NCBI GenBank assembly: GCA_944472135.2
Contig: OX235263.1
Span: 1,781,517 to 1,845,516 of the forward strand
Length of the DNA: 64,000 nt
Source of the DNA: Trichobilharzia regenti
Lineage: Eukaryota; Platyhelminthes; Trematoda; Strigeidida; Schistosomatidae
Direction of reading: 5' to 3'
Within the stretch, counting starts at the first letter, position 1, and each line of letters begins with the position of its first letter. Below are positions 44,590-54,789 of the stretch, one piece after another. The translations under genes and the position numbers were made by a program. Under the pieces are notes generated by a model. It was given only the letters and a program-made list of their open reading frames with translations. It searched no databases and was not told the origin of the DNA.

Positions 44590-45531
44590 AACCCTATGAA
44601 AATAACCAACCAACAACAACAGCAACAGCAACATCCAGAGCCAATCACCATCAACGAACGAGTGGGATTTGAAAGAGGTTACTTCATTCACTTCACTTAT
44701 CTAGGGAGCATTGTCTCAACTACAGACAGTTGGAACGGACGAAGATGTCAAATCGAGCGAGAAACAAATTCACCAACCTGAAACCAATCTGGAAATCTTT
44801 TTTTTTTGATTTACAGCTTGATTCCACACTGTATTTTCGGTAGAAGTATGGAATTTTCAGCATGGATATCGGTAGCCCAAATTTTGCAGGCCGACCATAG
44901 ATATCAGATGTGCGTCGGTGCGGGCTCGAACCCCGGACCATGTGCATGGTCGGCGAGAGTCCTAACCACTGTGCCATCGACGCACACTCATCATCATCAC
45001 TCAGCCAGCATCAACAACAAAATCCAGTCGGATTTTCAATACAAACAACGTCAAGTCAATCAAGTCTTCTATACGAATCAGGAACTTGGTGGGTGGGTCA
45101 CAAAGAATATTTCCAACAGCCTGTTTCAGACTTTTATCAACCAACAACTGTCTTCGCTGGCTCTATACTGGAGATCAGATGGCTGGGTCGGAAAGAATCA
45201 CCAACAAGAAACTATGGGAACAAACAAACAAAACAAGAACCAATCGCCAACCAACAAATATGCAGGAGAAAATGGAGATGGATTGGACACTCGTGGCTGA
45301 GGAGGCCACTGGGTGACATCGCACGCGCGTCAGGCAATTGCTCGAGTGGAACCTGGCCGAAAGGGAAGCAGCGAGTGGGACGTCATTGCAAGGGTGGCAT
45401 GGAGGAGATCATGTGAAGAAGAGTTGAAAGAGTATGGACTAACATGGATGCAGGTGAAAAGTACAGCAGAAGTGGAAAGTGGAGACGTGCAGTTGAAGCC
45501 CTTTGTACCACTAGGAACTCAAGGGAACAAT
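44590..45531 (+). mobile_element. RTE-like LINE 3' fragment, split by a SINE
   Basis: The sequence matches the copy at 15750-16500 until CTGGAAATCTT (44788-44798), is interrupted by about 200 bp of SINE3-headed sequence, and resumes at CACTCAGCCAGC (44998). It then continues through GARSINE-like decayed frames (KEYFQQPVSDFYQPTTVFAG) to the tail (AATAAT at 45529-45536). The insertion shows relative age: LINE first, SINE later. Confidence 0.65.
44797..44997 (-). mobile_element. SINE3b nested in an RTE copy
   Basis: Same head and body as the copy at 16507. The minus-strand 3' end is a run of A (poly-T at 44798-44807 on plus). It splits the RTE sequence between CTGGAAATCTT and CACTCAGCCAGC, giving exact insertion borders; a clear duplication is not visible. 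Confidence 0.7.
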
Positions 45532-45543
45532 AATAATGTAATG

Positions 45544-45794
45544 AGGTGCTTCAGTGGTTCAGTGGTAGAGCGCATTCCAACCACGCCTCACATGGTCTGG
45601 GGTTCGATCCCTGGCTGACACACTCCTAGACGCAGATGAACCTGTAGTAAGGCTGCTAAAGGTTAGGCGTGAAGCTAGCAAATCCACCACTTAAAAAACA
45701 AAGCTACTGCTGCCGAAACCTCAGAGCTCTAGCTTGAAGGCCTATGTTCCACTCAAAACTTGGAGAAATAATTTTAAAAATGTTATAATGAAAT
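45544..45794 (+). mobile_element. SINE3 inserted into the tail of an RTE copy
   Basis: tRNA-like head (TTCAGTGGTTCAGTGGTAGAGCGC..., GGGTTCGATCCC) and SINE3 body. The 13-bp duplication TAATAATGTAATG lies at 45531-45543 and 45795-45807, and includes part of the RTE triplet tail. The right edge is about 50 bp from host exon 2. Confidence 0.75.
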
Positions 45795-45848
45795 TAATAA
45801 TGTAATGTACGTTGGATAAACACTTAAAATATGATCATATTGACTCAC

Positions 45849-45997
45849 TTTCACGTTTTGTTCAATCGTCTTAACAGTATCCTCAAAATATCGATACTTT
45901 TGTGGTACACTAACAATAAATTCCACACAGATATGATTATAATTTCGTGTAATTTGACAGCTTAAAAATTTAGCTAAATCTCCAATACATCCAACAC
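45849..45997 (-). CDS. Host gene, exon 2
   Basis: The acceptor is TTTTAG|GTG (AG at 45999-45998) and the donor is AAA|GTGAGT (GT at 45848-45847). The exon is 149 nt: two bases complete the split codon from exon 1, then 49 codons follow, ending in phase 0. The peptide includes GCIGDLAKFL and VEFIVSVPQKYRYF. The alternative acceptor CAG|TCGG at 46007 would not keep the frame with either visible exon 1 donor. The phase match with exon 1 and with the next exon (27738) supports one transcript. The product is unrecognised. Confidence 0.7.
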
Positions 45998-46071
45998 CTA
46001 AAACCGACTGTACACAATAGTTGTTTTAGTGTAAAAACACAGAAATTAGCATACACTAAAGTGTATTCTAC

Positions 46072-46258
46072 TGTCAAGTTGTCGTTTTGGATGTGTCATT
46101 GTATACAACCATTCTTCACCGATAATAAGATATTTGAATTCTGGTTTCTCTGTACCCAAATGACATATTGAACCAGACCAAAACAGTAAACGATCATATT
46201 CTTCACGGCATAATTTACGTTTAAGAAGTTTTTCAATTGCATAACCATTTTTGTGCAT
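46072..46258 (-). CDS. Host gene, exon 1 (possible start exon)
   Basis: This is the first visible coding exon of a minus-strand host gene. Reading from the ATG at 46258-46256 gives 62 codons plus one base (phase 1), starting MHKNGYAIEKLLKRKL and containing a hydrophobic/aromatic run LLFWSGSICHL. The donor is A|GTAGAA at 46071. A possible upstream acceptor (gtcgtag) near 46282 means the ATG may be internal to a longer exon. The next exon resumes after only 74 bp; very short introns near the 5' end are known in schistosome genes. The layout of this segment loosely resembles the start of C12orf56/DUF4551 proteins, which is a low-confidence guess. No mobile-element similarity was seen. Confidence 0.65.
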
Positions 46259-46559
46259 TGAAGAAGTTTTAATGACTACGACGTTGTAAGCAGATTGACA
46301 ATTAATAATAATAATAATAATGGTGACGAGCAAATTCCAATAGTCAACCAATCATGTGATCTGAATAAACTTTATTTCTACACTTCTGATTGGTTGATTT
46401 TTCTAGGCTGTACTTTTGAATTACGTTTTAATTGTTTATACCTATTCTTTATGTTTCTAAATTATTTCTTTGTTAGAAAATACTTCATTATTTAGTGATA
46501 AAAAATATAATCAATGTCTGGAAAGTACTCAACACTGATTATTTCCGTTAGTAAAATGC

Positions 46560-47660
46560 GCTTAAATCGATCAATAAAAAGTGGCATTCATTTGAATTTG
46601 TGTGTACGGTAACCGATTCAATCTCAGATAAGAAGCGAAAGTTCTCAATCAACGGATTCGTTTTGAATGAAACGAAAATTACAGTGGCTTTTGCAGATTC
46701 AAATTTCCTCGACTTTTCATCATGTGTTTGCAGCCTAAGGAAAGTGTTAAGTTTGTGTACAGAAACAATTTCAGAGACGAGCCAGTATGTTCACAATTTT
46801 ACCAGTGTCGGGCTTAATAAGTCTTAATTGGAGGTGTTATCCCTAGGTCCCAAATTTAGTGATTATGCTCCTAAAGTTGATCAATTAAACACTGATATAC
46901 AGTTGCAAAATTTGTATTCTCAAACGTCAGATCTTACCCCATCATCGGGAGATGAACTAACTAGGTTCAAAACGACGCTAGTGGACAGCTGCCAGCAATA
47001 CAAGAATAATGGACATTCAGTAAATAGTCTTTTATCTAAACAACACAGTGAAGCTCTAAGAGAACTTAGAAGCAACGAAAGCTTAATTGTTAGCAAGCCA
47101 GATAAAGGTGACGGTATAGTTTTGGCAAAGGACAGACAAAAACAATTCGTAGCTCAATTCTGTCACATTTAGTTGATAGTGGTCATGTAGTCGAGAAAAC
47201 GAGAGCCTTCAAAGTAATTCATCGTATCCCACCGAATCTTTCTAATAGACTTCGTATTCGTCTACTGCACACAGCTGGGGCAAGCGATAGGCATTCGAAC
47301 TATTAAACCTAAACTATGCATTCAGAAAAAGTTCGTACAGCCATTATCCCTCCCTCGTTGGCCTATTAAGACATAACCAACTAAAGACTTCTACACCACC
47401 CCTTACTTAGATATTTCAACCTCTTTCTTAGCATCCCTTGATCTTATCACATCTTCATTAAAAAAAGTGTTTCGTTTACTTCCCTTACAATCTATCATAA
47501 CTCAATCGGTTCATTTGTTTTTACAAGCCTTTATCGACTACTTGCACCTGAACATTTGTTTGTTTAATCATACTGTTTTTCATTATTCGTGTTATCACAG
47601 ATGGCCTGACTTTCTCATCCTTATTATTGATAAGACCATTATTTAAAACAATTAGTTCCC
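46560..47660 (+). mobile_element. PLE copy lacking its middle (N-terminus joined to C-terminus)
   Basis: Two adjoining frames (46600-46827 and 46828-47172) carry a PLE N-terminal part with EVLSLGPKFS and ending ESLIVSKPDKGDGIV, the KPDKG motif that opens PLE RTs. Within about 100 bp the sequence jumps to the last endonuclease residues (KPKLCIQKKFVQPLSLPRWP, about 47290-47365). The RT catalytic part and GIY-YIG core are deleted. It begins about 300 bp upstream of host exon 1 on the other strand. Confidence 0.7.
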
Positions 47661-47914
47661 TTTATGAATTTAGATGAAGCAATAAGAAGACGTAATTTGT
47701 CTGAATCGTGTAATGTATTTGCGCAACACATTTCGAACAATCTGATCACACACGGACTTGTCATAGGAATATATATATATAATTAATAAAGAGGTAAGAG
47801 GTGAGAAAAATTGACTTAGGTCAAGTTAAAAGGACATATTCAAGGTCAAAAATGAAGACCACTAAACCAAATAACAGAGGTAATAGTACATCTGCTACGG
47901 TATCAAAACGAAAT

Positions 47915-49250
47915 TTACCAAAGAAGGTTTAATGTGATGACAAATTGTTTTTGAACGCATAAATGTGGCTTGAACTTTCTAATTGCTAGGGCTTCTACAA
48001 ACTTTAGGATATGCCCCAAACACGTTTTATAGATAGGTTTAAAAGATCTGTTAACATCAATTTTATGACCTGTCTCTATAATATGTTTCGCAATAGAGGA
48101 GCTAGGTCTCCTGTTCTCACCGTTAATAGGTTCTGAAGAATCCATTTGTTTCTGGAGCCATTTAGGAATGTGCTCTGAAGCCCTTATTTGCAGGGATCGA
48201 TGAGTCCTCCCTACGTATGTGTGTCCACACGTACATTCAAACTGGTAAATACAGTGAGATGCGACGTCATTATTCGCATGTTCGAAGGGCTTAGACAGAT
48301 ATAAAGGCTTTACATTCTCTAATATTATGATATTAGCTGCATAAAAAGTCTTTTTAACAGCAGCTTTCAGCCTTTGTCTAGTTATCAGGCTGCTTTGATG
48401 TCCCATATAGGGTAGCTTGATGTACACGTCTTTCTTAGGGGTGAGTTGGAGAGTGGGTCTTGGTGTTCTGACTACTTTGTATCTCCTGATAAACTTGTCT
48501 GGATAATTGTTATCAACCAGAGTTTATGTCAATATTCTTTCTTCTTCATCAAGCGTGTCTTCAGTGCATATTCGTCGGATTCTACTGAAGAGGCACCTTA
48601 CTAAGCCTCTTTTGTACCGCATAGGGCAGAAACTGTGGTAATTAAGATACTGTCCTGTCCATGTGGGTTTTCTATAAATAGATCTTTTTATTGACCCATC
48701 AAGCCGTCGACTAAGCAATATGTCTAGGAAAGATAAACAATTATCTTCCTCTTCTACAGATGTAAGTGATATGCTATTCTGAACTTCACTCATTCGATTT
48801 AAAATGGAGGTAGCAGAACAAGGCTTATCACTGATGACTAGGATGTCATCTACATACCTTCTATAAAGTGGCACATTTTCGATTAAATCTTCCGATAAAT
48901 TCTCAATATGCGACATATAAATATCTGCTAAAATGGGCCCTAACGGACTGCCCATAGCAACACCATCAACCTTGCGGAAACAATCGGCCTGAAATCTACA
49001 CCTAACATTGTTAGTACATAAAAGGGATAAATCCCTTCAATAAGATATAGGGAACGGGATGAAAAAATTGTTTGTGGAAATATAATCACACAAAATGTCA
49101 ACTGTTTTGATCAAAGGCACATTAGTAAATAACGAGTTTACATCAAAAGTGTACATATTCTTGTTCATAATATTAATATTACTATCATCAAGAACATTAT
49201 TATCATTACCACTATTATGACTAATTGCACAATTTATATTCACCATCGTA
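47915..49250 (-). pseudogene. PLE RT plus GIY-YIG ORF with two in-frame stops
   Basis: A single minus frame runs from 49246 to the end of the endonuclease, broken only by TGA (near 49036) and TAA (near 48522). In order: TFDVNSLFTNVPL (RT motif A); KVDGVAMGSPLGPILADIYM (motif B); RRYVDDILVIS with the YVDD box; KPTWTGQYLNYHSF; then CIYQFECTCGHTYVGRTHRS (GIY-YIG core) and the end block LCVQKQFV. The RT N-terminus is truncated at 49250. It is the best preserved PLE reading frame in the window. Confidence 0.85.
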
Positions 49251-49442
49251 TTATCCTACATACAAAACACCATGATTGGTTTATATTTGAATTTTATTTG
49301 TAAACTTATATATGTATTAGAGTTAAGCCTGATGAGATCTAATTGAAAACAATATTATTCGCTTAAATGTGTTGTACTAAATTTTACTTTGGCAATATTT
49401 AATAAATTTTAATATACTTGCAAATCACATAAGATGTCAGTT

Positions 49443-49831
49443 TGCAACGAGAGAGGACAAGGGCCAAGCAACAGATCGTTCATGGAGAAAATCAAGAGAT
49501 ACGGTGTGGAATCAAGCTGTAATCAAAAAAGATATTTATAGATTTTTATGTACATTATTATTAGCGTTATTGTTGGTGGTGAAGCAACCTCTTCCGATTA
49601 GTTGTTCTCCAGCCGAAGGTTATTCTGTACTGCTTGCGATCGTTTCTCAGAAATTTAAACCATATACCTGCGAACCGTATTTGTACACGTTAAGTCTGCT
49701 GTGATTGGTTGGTGAATTCCCCAAGGTTAATCTTTGTTATTGTTTTTTCTCCTCATGACCCCGATTCGGGACGTGAACATTGACGTAAGTTGTTGTCTAC
49801 AATTTTCGGCTTGCAGACAGGTCTTAACACA
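49443..49831 (-). repeat. Divergent solo LTR of the same gypsy group
   Basis: About 389 bp sharing the motifs GGACAAGGGCC...CAACAGATCGTT and GATATTTATAGATTTTTATG with the other LTRs, in minus orientation. The ends are TG (49443) and CA (49831), flanked by perfect AGTT duplications (49439-49442 and 49832-49835). Much internal sequence differs from the 34.5-kb LTR, so this is another subfamily or an old copy. Confidence 0.7.
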
Positions 49832-50179
49832 AGTTGACAGGAGGCTCCAAACTTAATTAATAGTGCTCAGAAAACTACAGATTTATAGTTTGTACCAAAG
49901 GGTTTAAGTTTGAATAAAAACCACTGCATGCATAGAATGGTAAAGAAGTTACGTAATAAACACAAGAGGTGAGTAAAATGATGAGTAAGGAATAAACTGA
50001 TTAACACTAGAGTGGTTTCAGCTCAAGCGTAGAAATAAGAGACGAGCAAATTTACAATTAATCAAAAGAGTGCGACGTAAAAGTCAACGATTATGTGATC
50101 AAATGAAAGAGAGAGAGACAGTAAAGACATCCAATTACCAGAGGAAGGAAAATCTGATTACTGTTTATTTCTGAACACG

Positions 50180-50960
50180 TGAATACGGTTTCAGGAGCTT
50201 GATGCAGATTGCTTCGGCAAACGTGAAGATGTGAACTGTTTTGTGTAGTGATAATTTTAAAGGATTTTGCAATGTCAACCTCATGACCCGTATCAAGTAG
50301 ATGCTTGGCGATGGCACTATTGAAAGCGTTTGCTCCCTTGAGACGCAGACTTCTCAGTATATATTCAGAAAATCAGGGGTATGTCTTTCTTCCTGTTCTT
50401 CCAGTGTAACTGCTCCAGCAGATACATCTAAATTTGTATACACAGTTAGAGTTAACGTGTGGAGGATATCTATCGATTTTTGATTGCACCAAAGAGCAAT
50501 TTGTTCGGTGGACAGGAACCAGCTTAGCTGCAGGATAGGCTCTACCTAGTGACGTCCTCACTTCTCTGTTGACAACTGCTGTAATATATTTCCTTTTAAA
50601 ATCAAGTTGAATGAAGATAGGCTATTTTCACACTGCGATTCGCTTGATATTTGAGCCTTCAGTTCTTCCATACTTGTTAACGTACCTTTGAGGGTAACTG
50701 TTACTATTCAACATCTTTTCAAGAAAAATAAATGTTTCTTCTAATTCCTCTGTAAAACATAATCGCCTAGGTCTAAAGTAAACAATGTTTTGCCCAGTGT
50801 TCATTTACCGCTGGCTATTTGGACAAAAACCACTGAAATTTGACTATTTTGTCCATTCGATATAGATTTTCTGTGAGTTGATCTCTAGAGACTACCATCA
50901 TCCAGGCGTTTCATTGCAGTGTCAAGAAAATTAAACTTCTCATTGCAATAATATGCCGTA
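50180..50960 (-). mobile_element. PLE fragment, GIY-YIG
   Basis: The minus frame at 50561-50373 reads CSLVQSKIDRYPPHVNSNCV and SSYTGRTGRKTY, the same subfamily as the plus-strand copy at 53198. Flanking decayed sequence continues both ways (YVNKYGRTEGSNIK upstream; HLLDTGHEV downstream). The expected YIGRT is YTGRT. Confidence 0.65.
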
Positions 50961-51569
50961 ATATGAAATGTGATAAAAACTTTCTCGAAAATAAGAGATC
51001 ATGGGTAGAATGAAGATACTGTGGTACATAAATTATCAAACCGTGTAAGTTATTAAAAAATTCCTAATAATTAAATAAAACATGCTGGAACTATTGTGAG
51101 TTTAACTCATTTTATAACTTCCATATAAATACAGATATTAACTGTTTAACATTGACAGCTGCTACAACTACCATGAAGCTTGAACTTGGTTGTACGCATA
51201 TTATTTTGAAGGAATCTAATACCTCTACCTGATATCCTGTGTCAATCCCATAAGGTTTATTCCCCTCTTAATCACAGACTTTTCAGTATGTGTTGTGAGG
51301 AAATCTAAATTAGTCCCCCTAGCACACTTTTCCTCAGGTAAACAATTTTTTTGATTTTCTATCGATTCATTAGATGATTTATTAACCCAATAGACAGAAT
51401 GTACATTGTTAATCAAGTACAACTCACTGTGTTGTTATGCATGTTTGATGTGCCAATCAAAATGTGAAATGCTTTTGATGATTCAGGTTACAAACGTTTT
51501 CCTCATAGAAGAGATGAACTATCACAGGTACACTTACTAATATTTCGTCATAGGAGTAAATAAGAAGAC
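50961..51569. other. No gene seen
   Basis: Unassigned AT-rich sequence. The 65-codon minus frame at 51422-51225 is unrecognised. Confidence 0.35.
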
Positions 51570-52945
51570 ATTTGCAGCGAAGAAAATTTTCTTTTCGACG
51601 AAGTCATCATCTAGGCTGTACATTCGTGTATTTATATCAAATGGATAGGAAAGTTCCAGAATAATATCCGGTCAAGGGTCAAATTAATAAAAATAAAAAT
51701 TGGGAATTAGAATGCCATAATAAACAGGGGGATGGATAAAACAAACAAAGTAGCATTATAATAACTAAGAAGACTGACATTGTGCAATTAGGGGTTAGAA
51801 ATATAGAAATAACAAAATGGACAGGATGTTTGGATAAAAACTAATGTGATGAATAATTGTTCATGCAATCAGGGATTAAATATGTAGAAACAGTAAAATG
51901 ACAAAATAAACACGAAGTTCGGGTATGAAAATATGGTGGTGTAAACAGGGATTAAGAAAAACTTGAAATAACATGAATAAACAGGAAGTTTAGATAAGAA
52001 AGGCGATGGGATGGTGATTACTAAAAACTACCTGTTTATGATGGTCATGGCAAGGACAGGGGTTGGACGTATTTCTTTTGTATACAAAGCGTGGGTTTGA
52101 GCTTTTGTATAGCCAGCGCCTCGGCTATGCCCAGATGTCTTGATTTTACTCCCTTTGATAGGTTTGATCGAATCTTGTAAATGATTTTGAAGGATTTTTC
52201 GAGTGGCGCTGAATGTCCTGAATTCACCAGGTGTTCTGTCACTGAACTATTTACCCGTTTTCGTTCTCCTTTTACTAGCCAGGCTGGATAGTGTTCACGA
52301 GCGCGTTTTTCAAGTCGGCGCATGGTACGGCCAACGTACTCAGCTCCACAAGAGCAAGTAAACTGGTATATGCACGTTGAGGTGGCCCAATGCGACAGCT
52401 TGTCTTTCGCGTTCTGGCTGAACAGTTTCTTGCAGGAAAACGTCAGTCGTAGGCTAGCGGCGAAGTATGTTTTCCTCAGCGATTTTGAGAGGCGTCTGCG
52501 AAGGATTTCTGCTTCAATCTCACCTTTGAATTCTAGATTAAGCAGAAGCATTTTCTTTGGGACGGATTGGACTTGTTCAGAAGTCTTCTTAGGTTTGAGA
52601 TTCTTTTCTATGAACCTGGGCGGGAAACCGTTTTCCATCAGGGTTTTTCGAAGATTACGCAGTTCTTCTTCAACCACTTCCTCACTGCATATCTTCCGAA
52701 TCCTCGAGGAAAGAGCGTATATCAGGTTCCTCTTTCTGCTCAGGGGCACGAAGCTTTGAAAGTTGATGAATTGTCCATTCCATGTAGGCTTTTTGTATAT
52801 GGATCTTTTCAGGGAGTTGTCGGCGTTTCTTGTCAGATGGACGGATATTATTCTGGAACTTTCCCATTCATTTGATATAAATACACGAATGTACAGCCTA
52901 GATGATGACTTCGTCGAAAAGAAAATTTTCTTCGCTGCAACTGTC
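51570..52945 (-). mobile_element. PLE copy bounded by ~90-bp inverted repeats
   Basis: The sequence at 51575-51665 (GCGAAGAAAATTTTCTTTTCGACG..., plus strand) recurs on the minus strand at 52940-52850, so the element has inverted ends. Inside is a long minus-strand endonuclease frame, open upstream to about 52867 in the same frame (SIYKKPTWNGQFIN). The RT catalytic part is absent. Confidence 0.75.
52045..52870 (-). CDS. PLE RT tail and GIY-YIG endonuclease frame
   Basis: An uninterrupted frame of about 270 codons. It starts in the RT thumb/linker region (KPTWNGQFIN, then RKRNLIYALSSRIRKICSEE), passes a basic linker (MLLLNLEFKGEIEAEILRRR) and reaches the GIY-YIG endonuclease core CIYQFTCSCGAEYVGRTMRR followed by a conserved EH and a NSGHSAP-like stretch. 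It ends QPLSLP-stop. PLE endonucleases nick target DNA for insertion (family knowledge). As the RT active site is missing, this is a 5'-truncated copy whose frame happens to be intact. Confidence 0.75.
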
Positions 52946-53189
52946 TTCTTATTTACTAATATTTACCAATCAATATATAGGAGAATTTGAATAAGGGTAA
53001 TTGGGTTATGTAAATTGCATGAGTTGTAATAAGGCCACACATAGAAACAAAGAAAGTGTAACAATAAGAATATAGAACTCCAAAGGATGATAGAGTTAGA
53101 AAGAGTTAAAACAAAACAACTGGCTAAAAACAACACGATAAAAGGGAACGACAATGCCTACGCTTTTATTACTTTCTTTCCAAATAGCC

Positions 53190-54200
53190 AGCTGTAAATG
53201 AGCACTAGTCAAGACATTGTGTACTATAGAGCTAGGGGATTATGTTCTACAGAGAAATTAGAGAAAGAATATATGATTATTGAAAGGATGTTGAAAAGTA
53301 ATGGTTACCCACAAAGGTTCACTGACAAGTATGGAAGAACTGAAGGCTCAAATGTCAAGCCCATCTACATTCAACTTGTCAACAGAAGATTGAGGATATC
53401 ATTAGGCAAAGCCAATCCTGAAACTATGCTGGTTCTCATCCATCGAAAAACATGCTCTTTGGTGCAATCAAAAATCGACAGATATCCTTCTCATGTTAAT
53501 TCCAACTGTATATACAGGTTTACATGTATCCACAAGAGCAATTACATTGAAAGAACAGGAAGAAAGACATACCAGCGATTTTCTGAACATGTACAAAACA
53601 GTTTATGTCTAGAGGGAACAAATGCTTTAAACAGTACCATCGCCAGGCATCTCCTTAACATGGGTCATGGAGTGCACGTTGCAAGATTGCTGAATTGATC
53701 TCCATCAAGCGCCTAAAGTCCGACTTATTCTTTCAGAAAGAAGCGGTTTCCAGCCTTTCCTTGCCCTGGTAACTTGATATTTCCATCCTCTTTTTTTTGT
53801 CTGATTACGTGTTGCTGAAAGTTTCCATTGTGTGTGGTCGTTATTATTTGGGATAAAGTGTTTATTGTTATTATTAGCATTCTATGCATATATTGATTGA
53901 TTTTTGTTTTAAAATGAACTCTGTGCAAGTGTGTGCAACAATTTGTACTCGAAATGTCATCTCTAAATATTACAGTATAACACTGTGATTTTATCAAAAT
54001 AAAATTTTATCCATAATAGAGTTATACTCAGTCACAATGCCCAAGTTTTATTCTTATATCAAATATGCTAAAATTGTTTCTGTAGGCATACTTAATACTG
54101 ACTTTGGTCTGTAAGCAGCTGATGAGAAGTCAACGAAATAACCGTTAGTGGTATCATTTTATTCTGCAAAATCTGTTGTTCTTGCTTTATTCAAAAATGT
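53190..54200 (+). mobile_element. PLE 3' end with endonuclease frame and hammerhead
   Basis: The 166-codon frame 53198-53698 carries GYPQRFTDKYGRTEGSNVK, a GIY-YIG core CIYRFTCIHKSNYIERTGRK (Gly of YIGRT changed to Glu) and ARHLLNMGHGV. The 3' UTR to about 54200 matches the left edge of the window (1-420) and ends with an intact-core hammerhead. A second hammerhead copy upstream is not present. Confidence 0.75.
54104..54180 (+). ncRNA. Hammerhead ribozyme candidate in a PLE 3' end
   Basis: The core is complete: CTGATGA at 54119-54125 and GAAA at 54134-54137. Helix I: GCAG before the core pairs with CTGC after the cleavage site (about 54163). Helix III: ATAA after the core pairs with TTAT, enclosing a loop; cleavage would follow ATT. 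Helix II (GAAGTCAAC) can close with only one or two pairs, which is unusual. Hammerheads have been reported in Penelope-like elements. The related copies at 331 and 21251 have lost C3. Confidence 0.6.
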
Positions 54201-54482
54201 AGAACTGATTGAAGAATTCAGTTTTTCTTACAGATTTCTAGCTTCTCTGTCTGGATAACTAGAGATACTACGATACAAAGGAGGTACGTGTATAGTAACT
54301 TCATCCAGTGTCTTTTCACTTTTGTAGATCACTCTGAATCACGATCTTAATGAGAATGATCAATGAGTATAGACGAAATGTCCAAGTACTGCAACCCCTG
54401 TGGAACTAATGCTTCTATAATCAACAAAAAAAGTAAGTTTCAGGGAGATATACTAAAAAGAAGGAGCTATTCAGAGTTGATC

Positions 54483-54729
54483 GGTGGCACAGTGGTTAGG
54501 AAGCTCGCTGACCATGCACATAGTCTGGAGTTCGATCCCCAGCCACCGATGCACTCCTTTGTCTCGCTAAGTCAGAAATAATGCTGGTAAAGAGGAAAGG
54601 TTGGGCCTGAGGCTAGCAACCCCATCCTGTAAAAATAAACACTGCTACAGAAACTTCAAGCCACTGGCGTGAAGCTCTATGCTCCACTGGGATTGTTAAG
54701 GAAAAATTAATTTTTAAAATTAATTAATT
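54483..54729 (+). mobile_element. SINE3 with perfect tRNA-like acceptor stem and TSD
   Basis: The head (54481-54549) starts TCGGTGG and ends CCACCGA, a perfect 7-bp acceptor stem, with box A-like TGGCACAGTGG and box B-like GTTCGATCCCC. The body follows (AGAAATAATGCTGGTAAAGAGG...) and an AT-rich tail. Duplications ATTCAGAGTTGATC (54469-54482) and ATTCGGAGTTGATC (54730-54743) flank it. No hammerhead. Confidence 0.8.
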
Positions 54730-54789
54730 ATTCGGAGTTGATCACTTGAATAACTCATATATAAAGATGGAGAGTGAATAAAGTGTCCT

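Noticed and set aside
46007..46010. Alternative acceptor CAG|TCGG for host exon 2
   Set aside because: It would break the frame with both possible donors of exon 1, whereas TTTTAG|GTG keeps it.
54481..54549. Possible functional tRNA gene
   Set aside because: The cloverleaf is part of a dispersed SINE with body, tail and target duplications; several diverged copies share it.
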